From: VBDM01 sp963699535
GTDB lineage: Bacteria; Pseudomonadota; Gammaproteobacteria; Burkholderiales; SG8-39
Length of the DNA stretch: 64,000 nucleotides
NCBI GenBank assembly: GCA_963699535.1
Contig: CAVOUJ010000020.1
Coordinates: 186,001 to 250,000 of the forward strand
Reading direction: 5' to 3'
Below, piece by piece: positions 20,622 to 30,141 of the stretch; positions within the stretch are counted from its first letter, which is position 1; every line of letters begins with the position of its first letter. Both the position numbers and the translations under genes were made by a program. The notes under the pieces were generated by a model. It ran no database searches, was not told where the DNA came from, and saw only the letters and a program-made list of their open reading frames with translations.

Positions 20622-20642
20622 GGCGCAGCACTGTGCTGCGCC
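20622..20642 (+). terminator. Strong short hairpin after the porin gene
   Basis: A perfect 9-base GC-rich stem with a 3-base loop (GGCGCAGCA-CTG-TGCTGCGCC) lies 51 bases past the porin stop. No clear T-run follows, so it is a weak intrinsic-terminator candidate or a transcript 3'-end stabiliser. Confidence 0.4.
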
Positions 20643-20664
20643 CTCATCACGGACCGACGCGCCG

Positions 20665-21036
20665 ATGCGCAGATTTTTCCTTCCTCTCCTCGTCGCCCTC
20701 GCCGCAGCCAGCCCGGGGGCGATGGCGCTGAACTGGGTGCCGGTGCTGAAGAATTCTCCCGCCGAGCGCTTCGACGACGAAGACCTTCAGATGTTCATCA
20801 CGACCGCCCGCAAGACGGTCAACGAGGCGCCGGACTTCCAGACGGTGAGCTGGGAAAACCCCGACACCAAGCATCGCGGCGACTTCACGATTTTGAAGAC
20901 GTTCAAGAAGGACGGACGCAACTGCAAGCAGGTTCGCGTTCATACCGAAGCCGACGGCCGCAAGGCGACCAGCGTGGTCGACGCCTGCCAGATCGACGGC
21001 AAGTGGCGCCTCATCGGCGCGCCGCAGAAACAATGA
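20665..21036 (+). CDS. Small secreted protein of unknown function, 123 residues
   Basis: A signal peptide (residues 1-21, ends GAMA) is followed by a compact alpha/beta domain. The C-terminus, VDACQIDGKWRLIGA, recalls the end of the RT0821/Lpp0805-type surface-protein group, where a Cys and a GKWRL-like strand close the domain. A second Cys in GRNCKQV could pair with it. It is separated from the porin by a hairpin and from the TAXI gene by 31 bases. Function is unknown; periplasmic or surface location is inferred. Confidence 0.7.
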   Translation: MRRFFLPLLVALAAASPGAMALNWVPVLKNSPAERFDDEDLQMFITTARKTVNEAPDFQTVSWENPDTKHRGDFTILKTFKKDGRNCKQVRVHTEADGRKATSVVDACQIDGKWRLIGAPQKQ

Positions 21037-21067
21037 ACGGATCCTGAAAGAACCGACACACCAAGCG

Positions 21068-22372
21068 ATGCCCGCTCCGGATCACGCGCCTCTTCAGCGG
21101 AAGTACATCGCGTGGTCCGTGATCGCGGTCACAGCTCTAGTCGCTGCCGCGGTGTGGTTGGCCTTCGCGTTCCTGAAGCCCACTCCTCCGCGCGTCGTCA
21201 CCATGGCCACCGGCCCGGAGGGGGGCACCGGCGCCGAGATCGGGAGCCGCTATCGCGAGATTCTGGCGCGCGACGGGATCGACCTTCGCCTGAGTCCTTC
21301 GGCGGGCGCAGTTGAAAACGTCGCCCGCCTGCGCGACCCGAAGTCCGGGGTCAGCGTCGCCATCATTCCCGGTGGCATCACCACGCACCCGAATTCGCCC
21401 GAGCTCGTTTCGCTGGGCACCCTGGGCTACCTGCCTCTCTGGATCTTCTCCCACGGGCAGGCTCTCGCCAAAGACCTCCGCAGCTCGCGAAATCTGCGCG
21501 TTTCGGTTGGCGGCGAAGGCAGCGGCTCCCGGGCGTTTGCCGTCGAATTCCTGGCGCGCCTGGGGATCGTCGACGGGCGCAATGCGAGCTTCCTTGCGCT
21601 CGCGCCTCAAGAGGCGGGCGACAAGCTGGTCCGCGGGGAGATCGACGCCGCAATCATCCTGGATTCCTGGGAATCTCCCTCGGTGCAGCGGCTGCTCGCC
21701 GCCAAGGACGTCCATCTGGTGAACGCCCCTCGTGCGGACTCCTGGGTCGCCCTGTATCCCTATCTGAGCAAGGTGGTGCTGCCCGCCGGAGTCGCCGATA
21801 TGGCGCGCGATCTTCCGCCGGCCAACGTGACGCTGCTTGCGCCCAAGGCGAACCTGGTCGTGCGCGAAGATCTGCACCCTGCCATTCAATACCTGCTTCT
21901 CGATGCGGCGGCCCGAATCCACTCCGGACCGGGAGTGTTCCAGAAGGCGGGCGAATTTCCGGCTCCCGAAGCCGGCGACCTGCCGCTCAGCGACCAGGCG
22001 CGCCAGTTCTACAAGACAGGGCCGCCCTTCCTCCAGCGCCATCTGCCCTTCTGGCTGGCGATCCTGATCCAGCAGCTGCTGGTGCTTCTGGTCCCGGTGC
22101 TCGGCCTCTTGTATCCCTTGCTGAAAGTCGCGCCGGGGCTGTACGTCTGGGTGATGCGAGGCCGGGTGATGAAGCTCTACGGCGAACTGAAGCTCCTGGA
22201 AGAAGAGCTGTCTGCGCCGGGTGCATCGGCCCGCATGGAGGAGCTGGTCGCGCGGCTGGAGCGGCTGGACGAGCGGGTCCATCGCGTACGCGTGCCTCCG
22301 CCCTTCAGGCCCCTGTTGTACCAGCTGATGATGCACATCTCGCTGGTGCGCCAGCGCATGAAGCGAGCATGA
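21068..22372 (+). CDS. TAXI-family TRAP-type solute receptor with membrane anchors
   Basis: 434 residues. An N-terminal membrane helix (about residues 14-36) is followed by a TAXI/NMT1-like periplasmic binding domain: MATGPEGGTGAEIGSRYREIL, GGIT, SVGGEGSGSRAFAVEFL. A second hydrophobic segment (ILIQQLLVLLVPVLGLLYPLL) lies near residue 340, then a cytoplasmic-looking coiled tail rich in Glu/Arg. TAXI proteins normally serve a TRAP transporter, but no TRAP permease is next to it, and the two-anchor form is a sensor-like variant. It precedes a DUF2254 gene by 49 bases. Confidence 0.82.
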   Translation: MPAPDHAPLQRKYIAWSVIAVTALVAAAVWLAFAFLKPTPPRVVTMATGPEGGTGAEIGSRYREILARDGIDLRLSPSAGAVENVARLRDPKSGVSVAIIPGGITTHPNSPELVSLGTLGYLPLWIFSHGQALAKDLRSSRNLRVSVGGEGSGSRAFAVEFLARLGIVDGRNASFLALAPQEAGDKLVRGEIDAAIILDSWESPSVQRLLAAKDVHLVNAPRADSWVALYPYLSKVVLPAGVADMARDLPPANVTLLAPKANLVVREDLHPAIQYLLLDAAARIHSGPGVFQKAGEFPAPEAGDLPLSDQARQFYKTGPPFLQRHLPFWLAILIQQLLVLLVPVLGLLYPLLKVAPGLYVWVMRGRVMKLYGELKLLEEELSAPGASARMEELVARLERLDERVHRVRVPPPFRPLLYQLMMHISLVRQRMKRA

Positions 22373-22421
22373 CCAATTCCAGCAACACCCGGCCACCTGG
22401 TCTTCAGCGGAGACACTTGTC

Positions 22422-23708
22422 GTGACCTGGCTTCAGCGCTATCGCCTTCGCCATCTCCTGCGGTTCTCATTCTGGCTCGTGCCCGTCGTCTGGATGCTCG
22501 CGGCGGTGCTCGCGCTGCCGGCGGTACGCTGGCTGGACGCGCAGACGAGCTGGCGATTTTTTAACTACACGGACGAAGGCGCACGGCAGGTCCTGAACGG
22601 GCTGTCGTCCTCGATGCTGACTTTCATGGTGTTCGCCGTATCGGCACTGCTTCTCGTGCTGCAGCTCGCGAGCAGCGCGCTCTCACCGCGCATCATCGCC
22701 ATCACGTTCGCTTCGCGCACTCCGCAAGTCAGCGTCGGCGTGTTCGTGTTCTCGTACGTCTTCGCCTTGGGGGCCGCCGCACGAATCGAGAACGGCCACG
22801 TCCCGCAGCTCATGGTGTTCGTCGCGATTCTCAGCAACCTCTTGGCCATCGTCGTCTTCTTCTGGTTCGTGTACCGCGTGGCGACGAGCCTGCGGCCGGT
22901 GGCGGTCCTCTTGGCCCTGTCCCGAGCCGGACAGCGGGTCATCGACGAAATCTATCCGCTCCCATGGAAGGCGTCGGCTTCCGAGCGCGCACCGCAGGCG
23001 GCCGAAGCGCTCGCTGGACCCTCGCGGGTGATCGTGCACGGCGGGACCTCAGGAACCTTCCTCGCCTTCGGCGTGGCGGAGCTCGTCAAGGCGGCGCAGA
23101 GAGCCGATTGCGTGATCGCCTTGATTCCCCAAGTCGGAGACTTCGTGGCTCACGGCGATCCCCTGTTCCGGATCTACCCGGCGGACCGGGACCTCGACGC
23201 GGTGTCGCTCTCGGAGACGGTCGCCTTCGGGCCGGAACGGACCCTGGAGCAGGACCCCGCGTTTGCCTTCCGCATCATCGTGGACATCGCATCGAAGGCG
23301 CTCTCGCCTGCGATCAACGATCCCACCACGGCGGTGCTCGCTCTCGACCAGCTCCACCAGGACTTGCTGCACCTCGGATTGAAACAGCTCGCCAGCGGCA
23401 GGGTCACGGACGAGCAAGGCAAGCTGCGGCTCGCCTACCCGACTCCGCAATGGGAGGACTTCGTCGCCCTCGCGGTCAGCGAGATCCGCCTCTTCGGCGC
23501 GAACAGCATCCAGGTGGCGCGGCGGCTGCGCGCGATGCTCGAGCATCTCGCCAGCGCCCTGCCCGAGCCGAGGGTCGCGCCGCTGCGCGAGGAACTGGCG
23601 ATGCTCCAGCACATCGTCGACCGCGCCTATCCCGAAACGAAGGATCGCGAGCGCGCGCAGACCGGCGACCTGCAGGGAATCGGCCGGTCCTCCGCGCCCA
23701 AGCCCTAG
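22422..23708 (+). CDS. DUF2254 membrane protein
   Basis: 428 residues. Four helices occupy the N-terminal half (WLVPVVWMLAAVLALPAV; LTFMVFAVSALLLVLQLASSALSPR; the VFVFSYVFALGAAA region; LLAIVVFFWFVYRVATSLRP), followed by a soluble C-terminal domain. The motif LASSALSPRI followed by INDPTTAVLALD is diagnostic for DUF2254. The start is GTG at 22422. Its biochemical function is not known. The close spacing after the TAXI gene suggests one transcript. Confidence 0.85.
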   Translation: MTWLQRYRLRHLLRFSFWLVPVVWMLAAVLALPAVRWLDAQTSWRFFNYTDEGARQVLNGLSSSMLTFMVFAVSALLLVLQLASSALSPRIIAITFASRTPQVSVGVFVFSYVFALGAAARIENGHVPQLMVFVAILSNLLAIVVFFWFVYRVATSLRPVAVLLALSRAGQRVIDEIYPLPWKASASERAPQAAEALAGPSRVIVHGGTSGTFLAFGVAELVKAAQRADCVIALIPQVGDFVAHGDPLFRIYPADRDLDAVSLSETVAFGPERTLEQDPAFAFRIIVDIASKALSPAINDPTTAVLALDQLHQDLLHLGLKQLASGRVTDEQGKLRLAYPTPQWEDFVALAVSEIRLFGANSIQVARRLRAMLEHLASALPEPRVAPLREELAMLQHIVDRAYPETKDRERAQTGDLQGIGRSSAPKP

Positions 23709-23725
23709 TCCCGATAGGTAGGGGT

Positions 23726-23821
23726 GGCGAGCCTTACCCCCGGCACTTGCGGCGCTTGGCTATGGCTGCTTCCTTCCGGACCTGACCAGTTTCACCATGC
23801 CGCAATGCGGGGAGGCCCGCC
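23726..23821 (-). ncRNA. ffs: 4.5S RNA of the signal recognition particle (small bacterial type)
   Basis: The minus strand contains the SRP RNA apical core GGTCAGGTCCGGAAGGAAGC, which includes the GGAA tetraloop and the symmetric loop that binds Ffh. The ends pair as expected: the 5' GGCGGGCCT against the 3' AGGCTCGCC with one G-U pair. Total length near 96 bases fits the hairpin-only SRP RNA of proteobacteria. It partners with Ffh to target nascent membrane proteins. Exact ends are estimated from the pairing. Confidence 0.93.
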
Positions 23822-23869
23822 GTATTCGTTAGTGGTGATGCAACGCAATAGTCTTGTGGATCGAACCCT

Positions 23870-24205
23870 TCAAGGGGCTCGCTTCTCGAGTACCAACGCG
23901 TCTTCCAGGATCTTGAGCGGACTCCCTCCCCAGAGAAAGGATGCATAGAACTGCTCGTGCAGCTTGACCTTGGTGAGCGCGCGCCACTGGTTCTGGTTCG
24001 CCCTGATCATGGTCCCGGTCATCCCCATCTCGCCTATCAGCGTGAAGCTCGCCTCCAGGACTTCCTTCTGCGGAGGACGGTCCCATTTCACCGGCCCGAC
24101 CTTGGAAATCGACTTCGGGGCTTCTCCGGGAAGTACGTCGTAGGAGCCGATGCATCCATCCACAGTCTTCAAAGAACAGGCCAAGCGCTGGCCTCGCGGT
24201 TTCAT
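23870..24205 (-). CDS. Hypothetical protein, 111 residues
   Basis: No family recognised. Start ATG at 24205 is preferred over the ATG at 24241 because AAAGGGAACC precedes it as a ribosome site. The protein is soluble, basic at the start and moderately hydrophobic near the end (EQFYASFLWGGSPLKILEDAL). It lies directly upstream of the 4.5S RNA gene on the same strand and diverges from the tctC-like gene. GC is slightly lower than that of its neighbours. Confidence 0.5.
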   Translation of the reverse strand: MKPRGQRLACSLKTVDGCIGSYDVLPGEAPKSISKVGPVKWDRPPQKEVLEASFTLIGEMGMTGTMIRANQNQWRALTKVKLHEQFYASFLWGGSPLKILEDALVLEKRAP

Positions 24206-24338
24206 CGGTTCCCTTTCCGGTATTCTCGAATCGGAATGCATTCTATCGTTTTCGGCCCGTTTTCGACGCTTGGCTATCGCGCTATGATGGTGGGCCGCGC
24301 CGATTTCACCGGTCCATCAGACGTACAAAGGAGAAACG

Positions 24339-25362
24339 ATGCTCGCGTACTTCCCCGCTGCAGTCTTCCGCGCGCTACCCGGGTCCGCCGGGGGCATCCT
24401 GTGCCTGGCCATCGCCGTTTTGCCTCTCCCGGCCGCGGGACAGCCGGCCGACTCGTTTCCCTCCCGGCCGGTGAAGTTCATCGTTCCCTACGCTCCCGGC
24501 GGGGCGACCGACATCATCGCCCGCAACGTCGCCGCCCCCTTGGGCGCGTCATTCGGACAAAGCGTGGTCGTGGAGAACAAGCCCGGAGCGTCGGGCAACC
24601 TCGCGCTCGAGGCCGTTGCCAAGGCGCCCGCCGACGGCTACACCCTCTTGATCGGCAACGTCTCGACCAACACGATCAACGAGAACACGTTCGCGCACCA
24701 GCTGCAGATCAAGCCGACGCGCGATCTGGTCGGCATCGCGAAGCTCGTCGAGATTCCGCACATTATTGCCGCGACGGCCAGCTTCCCCGCGAATTCCGTC
24801 GCCGAGTTGATCGCCCTGGCGAAAAAGGAGCCCGGCAAGATCAACTATGCTTCCGCCGGCCTCGGGGCGCTATCCGCATCTCGACATGGAAAGACTGCAG
24901 AAGGCCGCGGGAATCCGGCTGACCCACATCCCGTACAAGGGCGGAGCCGGCCAGATGATTCCCGCGATCATCTCCGGAGAAGCACCCGTCGCATTCCTGA
25001 ATCTCTCTTCGGCCCTGCCGCACATACGCTCGGGAAGAATGAAGGCGCTCGCCACGACCGCGCCTGCCCGCCTCGCCGAGATCCCGAACGTGGCGACCAT
25101 GGCCGAGCAGGGATTCCCGGGCATAGGCACCAACGCGTGGCAGGGGATGTTCGCTCCGTCGGCCACGCCCAAGCCGGTGATCGACAAGCTCTACAAGTCG
25201 GTCGCCGCCGTCCTGACGAATTCGGAGATGAAGGAGCGCCTGTCCAAGCAGATGCTCGACGTCGCGCTCTCCCCCTCGCCGGCGGAGTTCCAGCAGCTCG
25301 TGGAAAGGGAAACGCGCGCCTGGGGCGATTTCCTGCGCGACGCGCAGATCAAGATCGAATAG
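24339..25362 (+). CDS. Bug/TctC-type tripartite tricarboxylate receptor, one frameshift
   Basis: Periplasmic carboxylate-binding protein of the Bug family. A signal peptide precedes FPSRPVKFIVPYAPGGATDIIAR, the family N-terminus. VVVENKPGASGNLALEAVAKAPADGYTL follows in part, and then HIPYKGGAGQ with the usual ligand-binding turns. One extra base near 24872 shifts the frame before RYPHLDMERLQKAAG; correction gives about 340 residues. No TctA/TctB membrane genes are adjacent, the norm for the many orphan Bug proteins of Burkholderiales. It may serve the hydrolase gene that follows by 43 bases. A TATGAT -10-like hexamer lies upstream near 24282. Confidence 0.9.
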
Positions 25363-25405
25363 GCCGCCTCCCACGGGACATCGCGTCGAGCGCGAGGAGT
25401 CGCCT

Positions 25406-27092
25406 TTGCCCGAGAGTTCCGCACCACCCGTCTCGCAGCCGCGCTTCGAGCTGGTCGTCGAGAAGGATCTCGAGATCCCGATGCGCGACGGGGCGAGGCT
25501 GAAGGCCGACCTGTTCCGCCCGAAGTCGACGGAGCGCTTCCCGGTCCTCATCAATCTCGGCTCCTACCAGAAGGACAAGCTGTGGATTCCGCCTCCCGAT
25601 CTGGAGGAGGCGCCGAATCCGTACATGAACTGGGAAACGGTCAACCCGCTCTGGTGGGTGCCGCGCGGCTATGCCGCTCTGCGGGTGGACGGCCGCGGCT
25701 CGGGAAAATCCCCCGGCAGGACCGATCCCTGGTCGTCCTCCGAGGCGAGAGACTTTTACGACGCGATCGAGTGGGCGGGAAAGCAATCCTGGAGCAACGG
25801 CCGCGTCGGAACGAGCGGCATCTCCTACTACGCGATGACGCAGTGGCTGGTCGCGGGACTCAAGCCGCCGTCGCTGAAGGCGATGATGCCCTGGGAAGGC
25901 GCGGCCGACATGTACCGCGATTTCGGCTATCACGGCGGGATCTTCTCGCTTCGGATTCGCGACCAACTGGTGGAACAACCACATGGCCCACCACCTGCTC
26001 GGCAGGCCGCAGGGCTCGGCGACCGACGCGTTTTCCACGCCCTGGTTGTGGGACTACATGCGCAACAACCTCGATGGAGAGTGGTGGCGCGGCCGGCAGG
26101 CGCAGTGGGAGAACATCGACGTGCCGCTCTACAGCGCCGGCAACTGGAGCGGCATGGGCCTGCACCTGCGCGGCAACACCGAGGGCTACGTTCGCGCGGC
26201 TTCGAAGCAGAAGAAGCTCCGCATCCATGCCGGCACCCACTACCATTCCTTCTACTCGGAAGAAGGCCGCGCCGACCAGCTGCGCTTCTTCGATCACTGG
26301 CTCAAGGGGATCGATACGGGCGTCGTGCGCGAGCCGCCGGTGAAGCTCCTCATCCGCAAGGGCGGCCACGGAAACTACCATTGGCGCGACGAGAACGAGT
26401 GGCCGATCGGCCGCACCCGGTGGACGAGGCTTTATCTCGATCCGAAAGCCGGCAAACGGGACGTCGAAGGATCCCTCGTCGAGCAGGAGCCGCGCCAGTC
26501 CTCGTCGCTCTCCTACGCGGCGAGCGCGATGACCAAGGCGGGCGTCGCTTCCGCCTCATGGACTTCGACCGCGCTCGCCGGAAGCCTGCCCAAGATGGGA
26601 GTGTCGTTCGAAACGGCGCCTTTGCCTGCGGACACCGAAGTGACCGGTCCCGTCACGCTCGTCCTCTGGGTGTCGAGCACGACCGAAGACATGGACGTTT
26701 TCGCTACGCTTCGCAACATCGCGCCGAGCGACGAAGACGTGTTCGAGCTGGGCCAGCAGAGCCAGCCGGTGCCCGTCGCCAAGGGCTGGCTGCGCGCGTC
26801 GCACCGCGCGCTCGACCCGTCGCTCGCGCTGCCCCACCGGCCCTACCATCGGCACCAGGAACGCCAGTGGCTGAAGCCCGACGAAGTCGTCCGGATCGAC
26901 GTCGAGATCTGGCCCACCTGCATGGTCTTCAAGAAGGGCCACCGGATCCGGCTGGATGTCCAGCCACGCGACGGCGTCGGCAGTTCCCCGTACACGCACT
27001 ACTGCGCCGACTACAACACCGGGACCAACGTGATCCACACGGGCGGGAGCCACGCCTCGCATCTGCTCCTGCCGGTCATTCCTGAAAAGTAG
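25406..27092 (+). CDS. CocE/NonD family alpha/beta hydrolase, one frameshift
   Basis: Serine hydrolase of the X-Pro dipeptidyl-peptidase S15/CocE group, about 561 residues. The N-terminal alpha/beta-hydrolase domain shows PMRDGARLKADLFRP, the oxyanion-region GYAALRVDGRGSGKSPG and the nucleophile elbow region GTSGISYYAMTQW near residue 135. The C-terminal jelly-roll domain shows TGPVTLVLWVSSTTEDMDVF and DVQPRDGVGS. The frame breaks near 25965 by one base. A TTG start at 25406 is used, preceded by GCGAGGAG. Family members cleave esters or amides; the natural substrate here is unknown. It lies between a carboxylate receptor and the DUF898 gene. Confidence 0.88.
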
Positions 27093-27097
27093 GCTTC

Positions 27098-28114
27098 ATG
27101 CAGGACTTCGCCCGCCCAAACGATTCCGCCGAGCAGCGCCACCCGGTCGAATTCACGGCGAGCGCCGGCGAGTACTTCCGCATCTGGATCGTCAACCTCG
27201 CGCTGACCATCGTCACGCTGGGCATCTACTCGGCGTGGGCGAAGGTGCGCAAGCGCCGCTATTTCTATGGCCATACGCGTATTGCCGGCGAAGCCTTCGA
27301 ATACCGGGCGAACCCGACCGCGATACTGAAGGGGCGGATCATCGCCGTCGCCGGGCTCGCCGTGTTCTACGGCGTCGGGCACTTCTGGCCGCTGTATCAA
27401 TGGATCCTGTGGATCCCCTTCGCGATCGTCGCCCCCTGGCTGCTGGTGCGCTCGCTCGCCTTCAATGCCTACAACACTACGCACCGCAACGTCCGCCTGG
27501 GCTTTCGCGGAACCTACCGCGGCTGCATGAAGGTTGTCCTGACCTATGGCTGGCTGGTGCTCACCGGCATTCTCTATCCGTACTTCAAGCACCGCCTGCT
27601 CCGTTTCGTCGCGGAGAACCACTGGTACGGAACCACGCGTTTCGAAGCCGCGGACTTCAAGAAGTCGTTCCTCAGCGCGTACGTAAATGCCTTCAGCCTC
27701 GGCCTTCTGCTGGTGGCGGCCATCGTCGGACTGACGATCTGGAGCAGGTCTGCACTCGTTCTCGTAACCGGCTTCGTGCTCTTCTATGCTGGGTTTTTCC
27801 TGCTCTTCGTATACGTTCGCGCGCGAACCACGAACGCGCTCTGGAACGCCGTGCGCATCGGCCCCTTGCGCTTCGAATCGACGCTCTCCGCGAGCGCCTT
27901 GATCTGGATCTACTTCAGCAACCTCGTCGCGATCGCGTTCACCCTCGGCCTCGCGACGCCCTGGGCCGTGGTGCGGGCCACGCGCTACCGCGCCTCGATG
28001 ACGGCGGCGATCGTTTCCGGCAGCCTCGAAGGCTTCGCGCAGGCCGAGGCGCAGCAGGTCAGCGTCGCCGGAGAGGAAGCGGCGGAGCTGTTCGACATCG
28101 ACATCGCCCTGTGA
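27098..28114 (+). CDS. YjgN/DUF898 family membrane protein
   Basis: 338 residues with about six helices. The DUF898 signatures are present: FTASAGEYFRIWIVNLALTIVTLGIYSAWAKVRKRRYFY in part, RSLAFNAYNTTHRN and a repeat of the same pattern in the second half (YFSNLVAIAFTLGLATPWAVVRATRYRA in part). The start is 5 bases after the hydrolase stop and its TGA overlaps the GTG start of the M48 gene, so the two downstream genes are translationally coupled. Molecular role is unknown; pairing with an M48 protease is a recurrent arrangement. Confidence 0.88.
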   Translation: MQDFARPNDSAEQRHPVEFTASAGEYFRIWIVNLALTIVTLGIYSAWAKVRKRRYFYGHTRIAGEAFEYRANPTAILKGRIIAVAGLAVFYGVGHFWPLYQWILWIPFAIVAPWLLVRSLAFNAYNTTHRNVRLGFRGTYRGCMKVVLTYGWLVLTGILYPYFKHRLLRFVAENHWYGTTRFEAADFKKSFLSAYVNAFSLGLLLVAAIVGLTIWSRSALVLVTGFVLFYAGFFLLFVYVRARTTNALWNAVRIGPLRFESTLSASALIWIYFSNLVAIAFTLGLATPWAVVRATRYRASMTAAIVSGSLEGFAQAEAQQVSVAGEEAAELFDIDIAL

Positions 28115-29131
28115 TCGAGTTCGACGCTGTCTATTTCGACGGCAGGACTTCCGCGCGCAGGGACGTGCGAGTGCGCGGATATACGGCAGCCATCCAGATC
28201 GTCGCGGAAGGGCTGCGCCTGGAAGTCCCGCTCGAAGGACGTGCGCATCGATCCGCCTATCGGCGGCACCCGCATGGCGCTGCATCTGCCGGGCGGCGCG
28301 CAGCTCCAGACCGAGGATCACGCCGCGGTCGAAGCGCTGTTCCCGCACGGTCATGGTCTCGAAGGCTGGGTCCACGCCCTGGAGCGGCGCTGGCCCTATG
28401 CGCTCGCGGCAGTCGCGGTGATCGCGGCTTTCGCCTGGTGGAGCGTGGTCGATGGCCTGCCACGCGCGGCGAAGCTCGCAGCCAGTTTCGTGCCGCCAGC
28501 CGTGGAAGCAAAGCTCGGCGAGCAGACCCTGAGTTTCTTCGAGAGCAAGCTGTGCAAGGAGAGCTCGCTCGATGCAGTCCGCCAGGAGGCGCTCCAGCGG
28601 CGCTTCGCGATGCTCACCTCGGGACTCGGCGACGGATATACCTACCGCCTGCTGCCGCGGGACTGCCGCACAATCGGGCCGAATGCCTTCGCCCTGCCCG
28701 GCGGCACCGTCGTGGTCACCGACGCGCTGGTGAAGCTCGCGCAGAGCGACGACCAGGTTTCCGCGGTGCTGGCCCACGAGATCGGCCACGTACACTACCG
28801 TCACGGATTGCGCATGGCGTTGCAGGCCGCCGGGATTGCCGCGCTCGCGGCGGCGCTCTTCGGCGACGCGCTGTCGATCACGAACCTCGCCACCACGATT
28901 CCGACCGTGCTCCTGCAAACCGGGTACTCGCGCGGCTTCGAAACCGAGGCCGACGACTACGCGTTCGGGCGCCTCAAGGAGATCGGACTGTCGCCGAAAG
29001 CCTTCGCCGAGATGATGCTGCTCCTGGAAAAGGGCCGCGGGTCGCGATCCGGTGAAGAATCGAAGGACTACCTCTCGACCCACCCTCCCACGGCGAAGCG
29101 CATCGAGCGTGCATTCGCCGCTTCGCGCTGA
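28111..29131 (+). CDS. M48 family zinc metalloprotease, membrane anchored, one frameshift
   Basis: Zinc endopeptidase of about 340 residues. The catalytic HEIGH motif lies in VLAHEIGHVHYRHG and the third zinc ligand in the FETEADDYA helix, as in M48. A small N-terminal beta domain precedes one membrane helix (YALAAVAVIAAFAWW). The start is GTG at 28111, overlapping the DUF898 stop by 4 bases. One base is wrong near 28235, between EVPLE and VRIDPPIGGT. Function is probably envelope protein turnover, with DUF898 as partner (inference). Confidence 0.88.
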
Positions 29132-29143
29132 CCCTGGGCGCTC

Positions 29144-30133
29144 CTACAGGCCCGCCCGGCTTTTCCCCTTGACGGCGCGATTGACCACGTTCACCGGCCA
29201 TTCGCCGGTCAGCACCCGCCGCACTTCTCCCGGCGCACCGGCCTGAAGCCCCGCCATCGCCTGCTCGCTGTACCAGGCGACATGCGGATTGAGGATGACG
29301 TTGTCGCGCCCACGAAGAGGATGGGGATCGGGGAGCGGCTCCGGATCCACCGTGTCGAGCGCGGCGCCCGCAATTTTCTTCCCATCCAGGGCGCGCACCA
29401 GAGCGTCGGTATCGACGATCGGTCCGCGGGCACAGTTGATGAGGACGGCCGTGTTCTTCATTTTCCTGAATGCGTCCTCGCCGATCATCTTTCGCGTCTG
29501 CGGCGTGAGCGGGGGGTGCAGCGACACGAAATCGGAATCGCGCAGGAGCGTATCGAGATCGACCGCTTTTCCCGGAACCTGGAACTGCCCCTCTTTCACG
29601 AAAGGATCGCTATAGAGCACGTTCAGCCCGAAGGCCGCCGCCCGCACCGCGACTTGGCGCGCGATGTTGCCGAAGCCGACGAGACCCAGCGTCCGCCCCA
29701 CTAACCGGTATATCGGCTTGCCCGGAGGCACTTCCCAGCGGCCGTTCCGGACCATGCGGTCGTAGAACGGGGTCTTGCGCGCCGCGGAAAGGAGCAGCGC
29801 CATCGTCTGTTCCGCCACTTCCTCGATGCAATAGGTCGGATTGTTGGTGACGATGATCCCAGCCGCGGTGGCGGCTTCCAGATCGATCGTGTCCACGCCG
29901 ATTCCGTAGCGGGCGATGATCCTGCACTTGGGCATCTTGGCCATGGTCTCGGCGGTGATGGGTCCCGCGTAGGTATTCAGCAGCGCATCGCAATCGGCCG
30001 CCTCGGCGAGGAATTCCTCCGGTTTCTTGGTCTTGAGCGCGACGAGGTCGGCGAGCTCGCCGAGCGTTTTCTTCTCTACGTCCAGCGACTCCCAGACGTA
30101 GTCGGTAATGACGACTTTGGCGCGCGTTGCCAT
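29144..30133 (-). CDS. D-isomer-specific 2-hydroxyacid dehydrogenase
   Basis: NAD-dependent reductase or dehydrogenase for a 2-keto/2-hydroxy acid pair, 329 residues. Visible are the Rossmann motif TLGLVGFGNIARQVA, the catalytic arginine region NCARGPIVD, the acidic partner in DTVDPEPLP and the catalytic histidine in ILNPHVAWYS. It most resembles the C-terminal-binding-protein/phosphoglycerate-dehydrogenase-like branch. Start ATG at 30133 has GGAGGAGC upstream. It is the last gene of a minus-strand run, 8 bases after the PEP-synthase-like gene. Substrate is unknown. Confidence 0.92.
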   Translation of the reverse strand: MATRAKVVITDYVWESLDVEKKTLGELADLVALKTKKPEEFLAEAADCDALLNTYAGPITAETMAKMPKCRIIARYGIGVDTIDLEAATAAGIIVTNNPTYCIEEVAEQTMALLLSAARKTPFYDRMVRNGRWEVPPGKPIYRLVGRTLGLVGFGNIARQVAVRAAAFGLNVLYSDPFVKEGQFQVPGKAVDLDTLLRDSDFVSLHPPLTPQTRKMIGEDAFRKMKNTAVLINCARGPIVDTDALVRALDGKKIAGAALDTVDPEPLPDPHPLRGRDNVILNPHVAWYSEQAMAGLQAGAPGEVRRVLTGEWPVNVVNRAVKGKSRAGL

Positions 30134-30141
30134 TGCTCCTC

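Noticed and set aside
23957..24922. Plus-strand open frame crossing the 23.9-24.9 kb region
   Set aside because: It is antisense to the hypothetical gene and out of frame with the clear tctC-type receptor.
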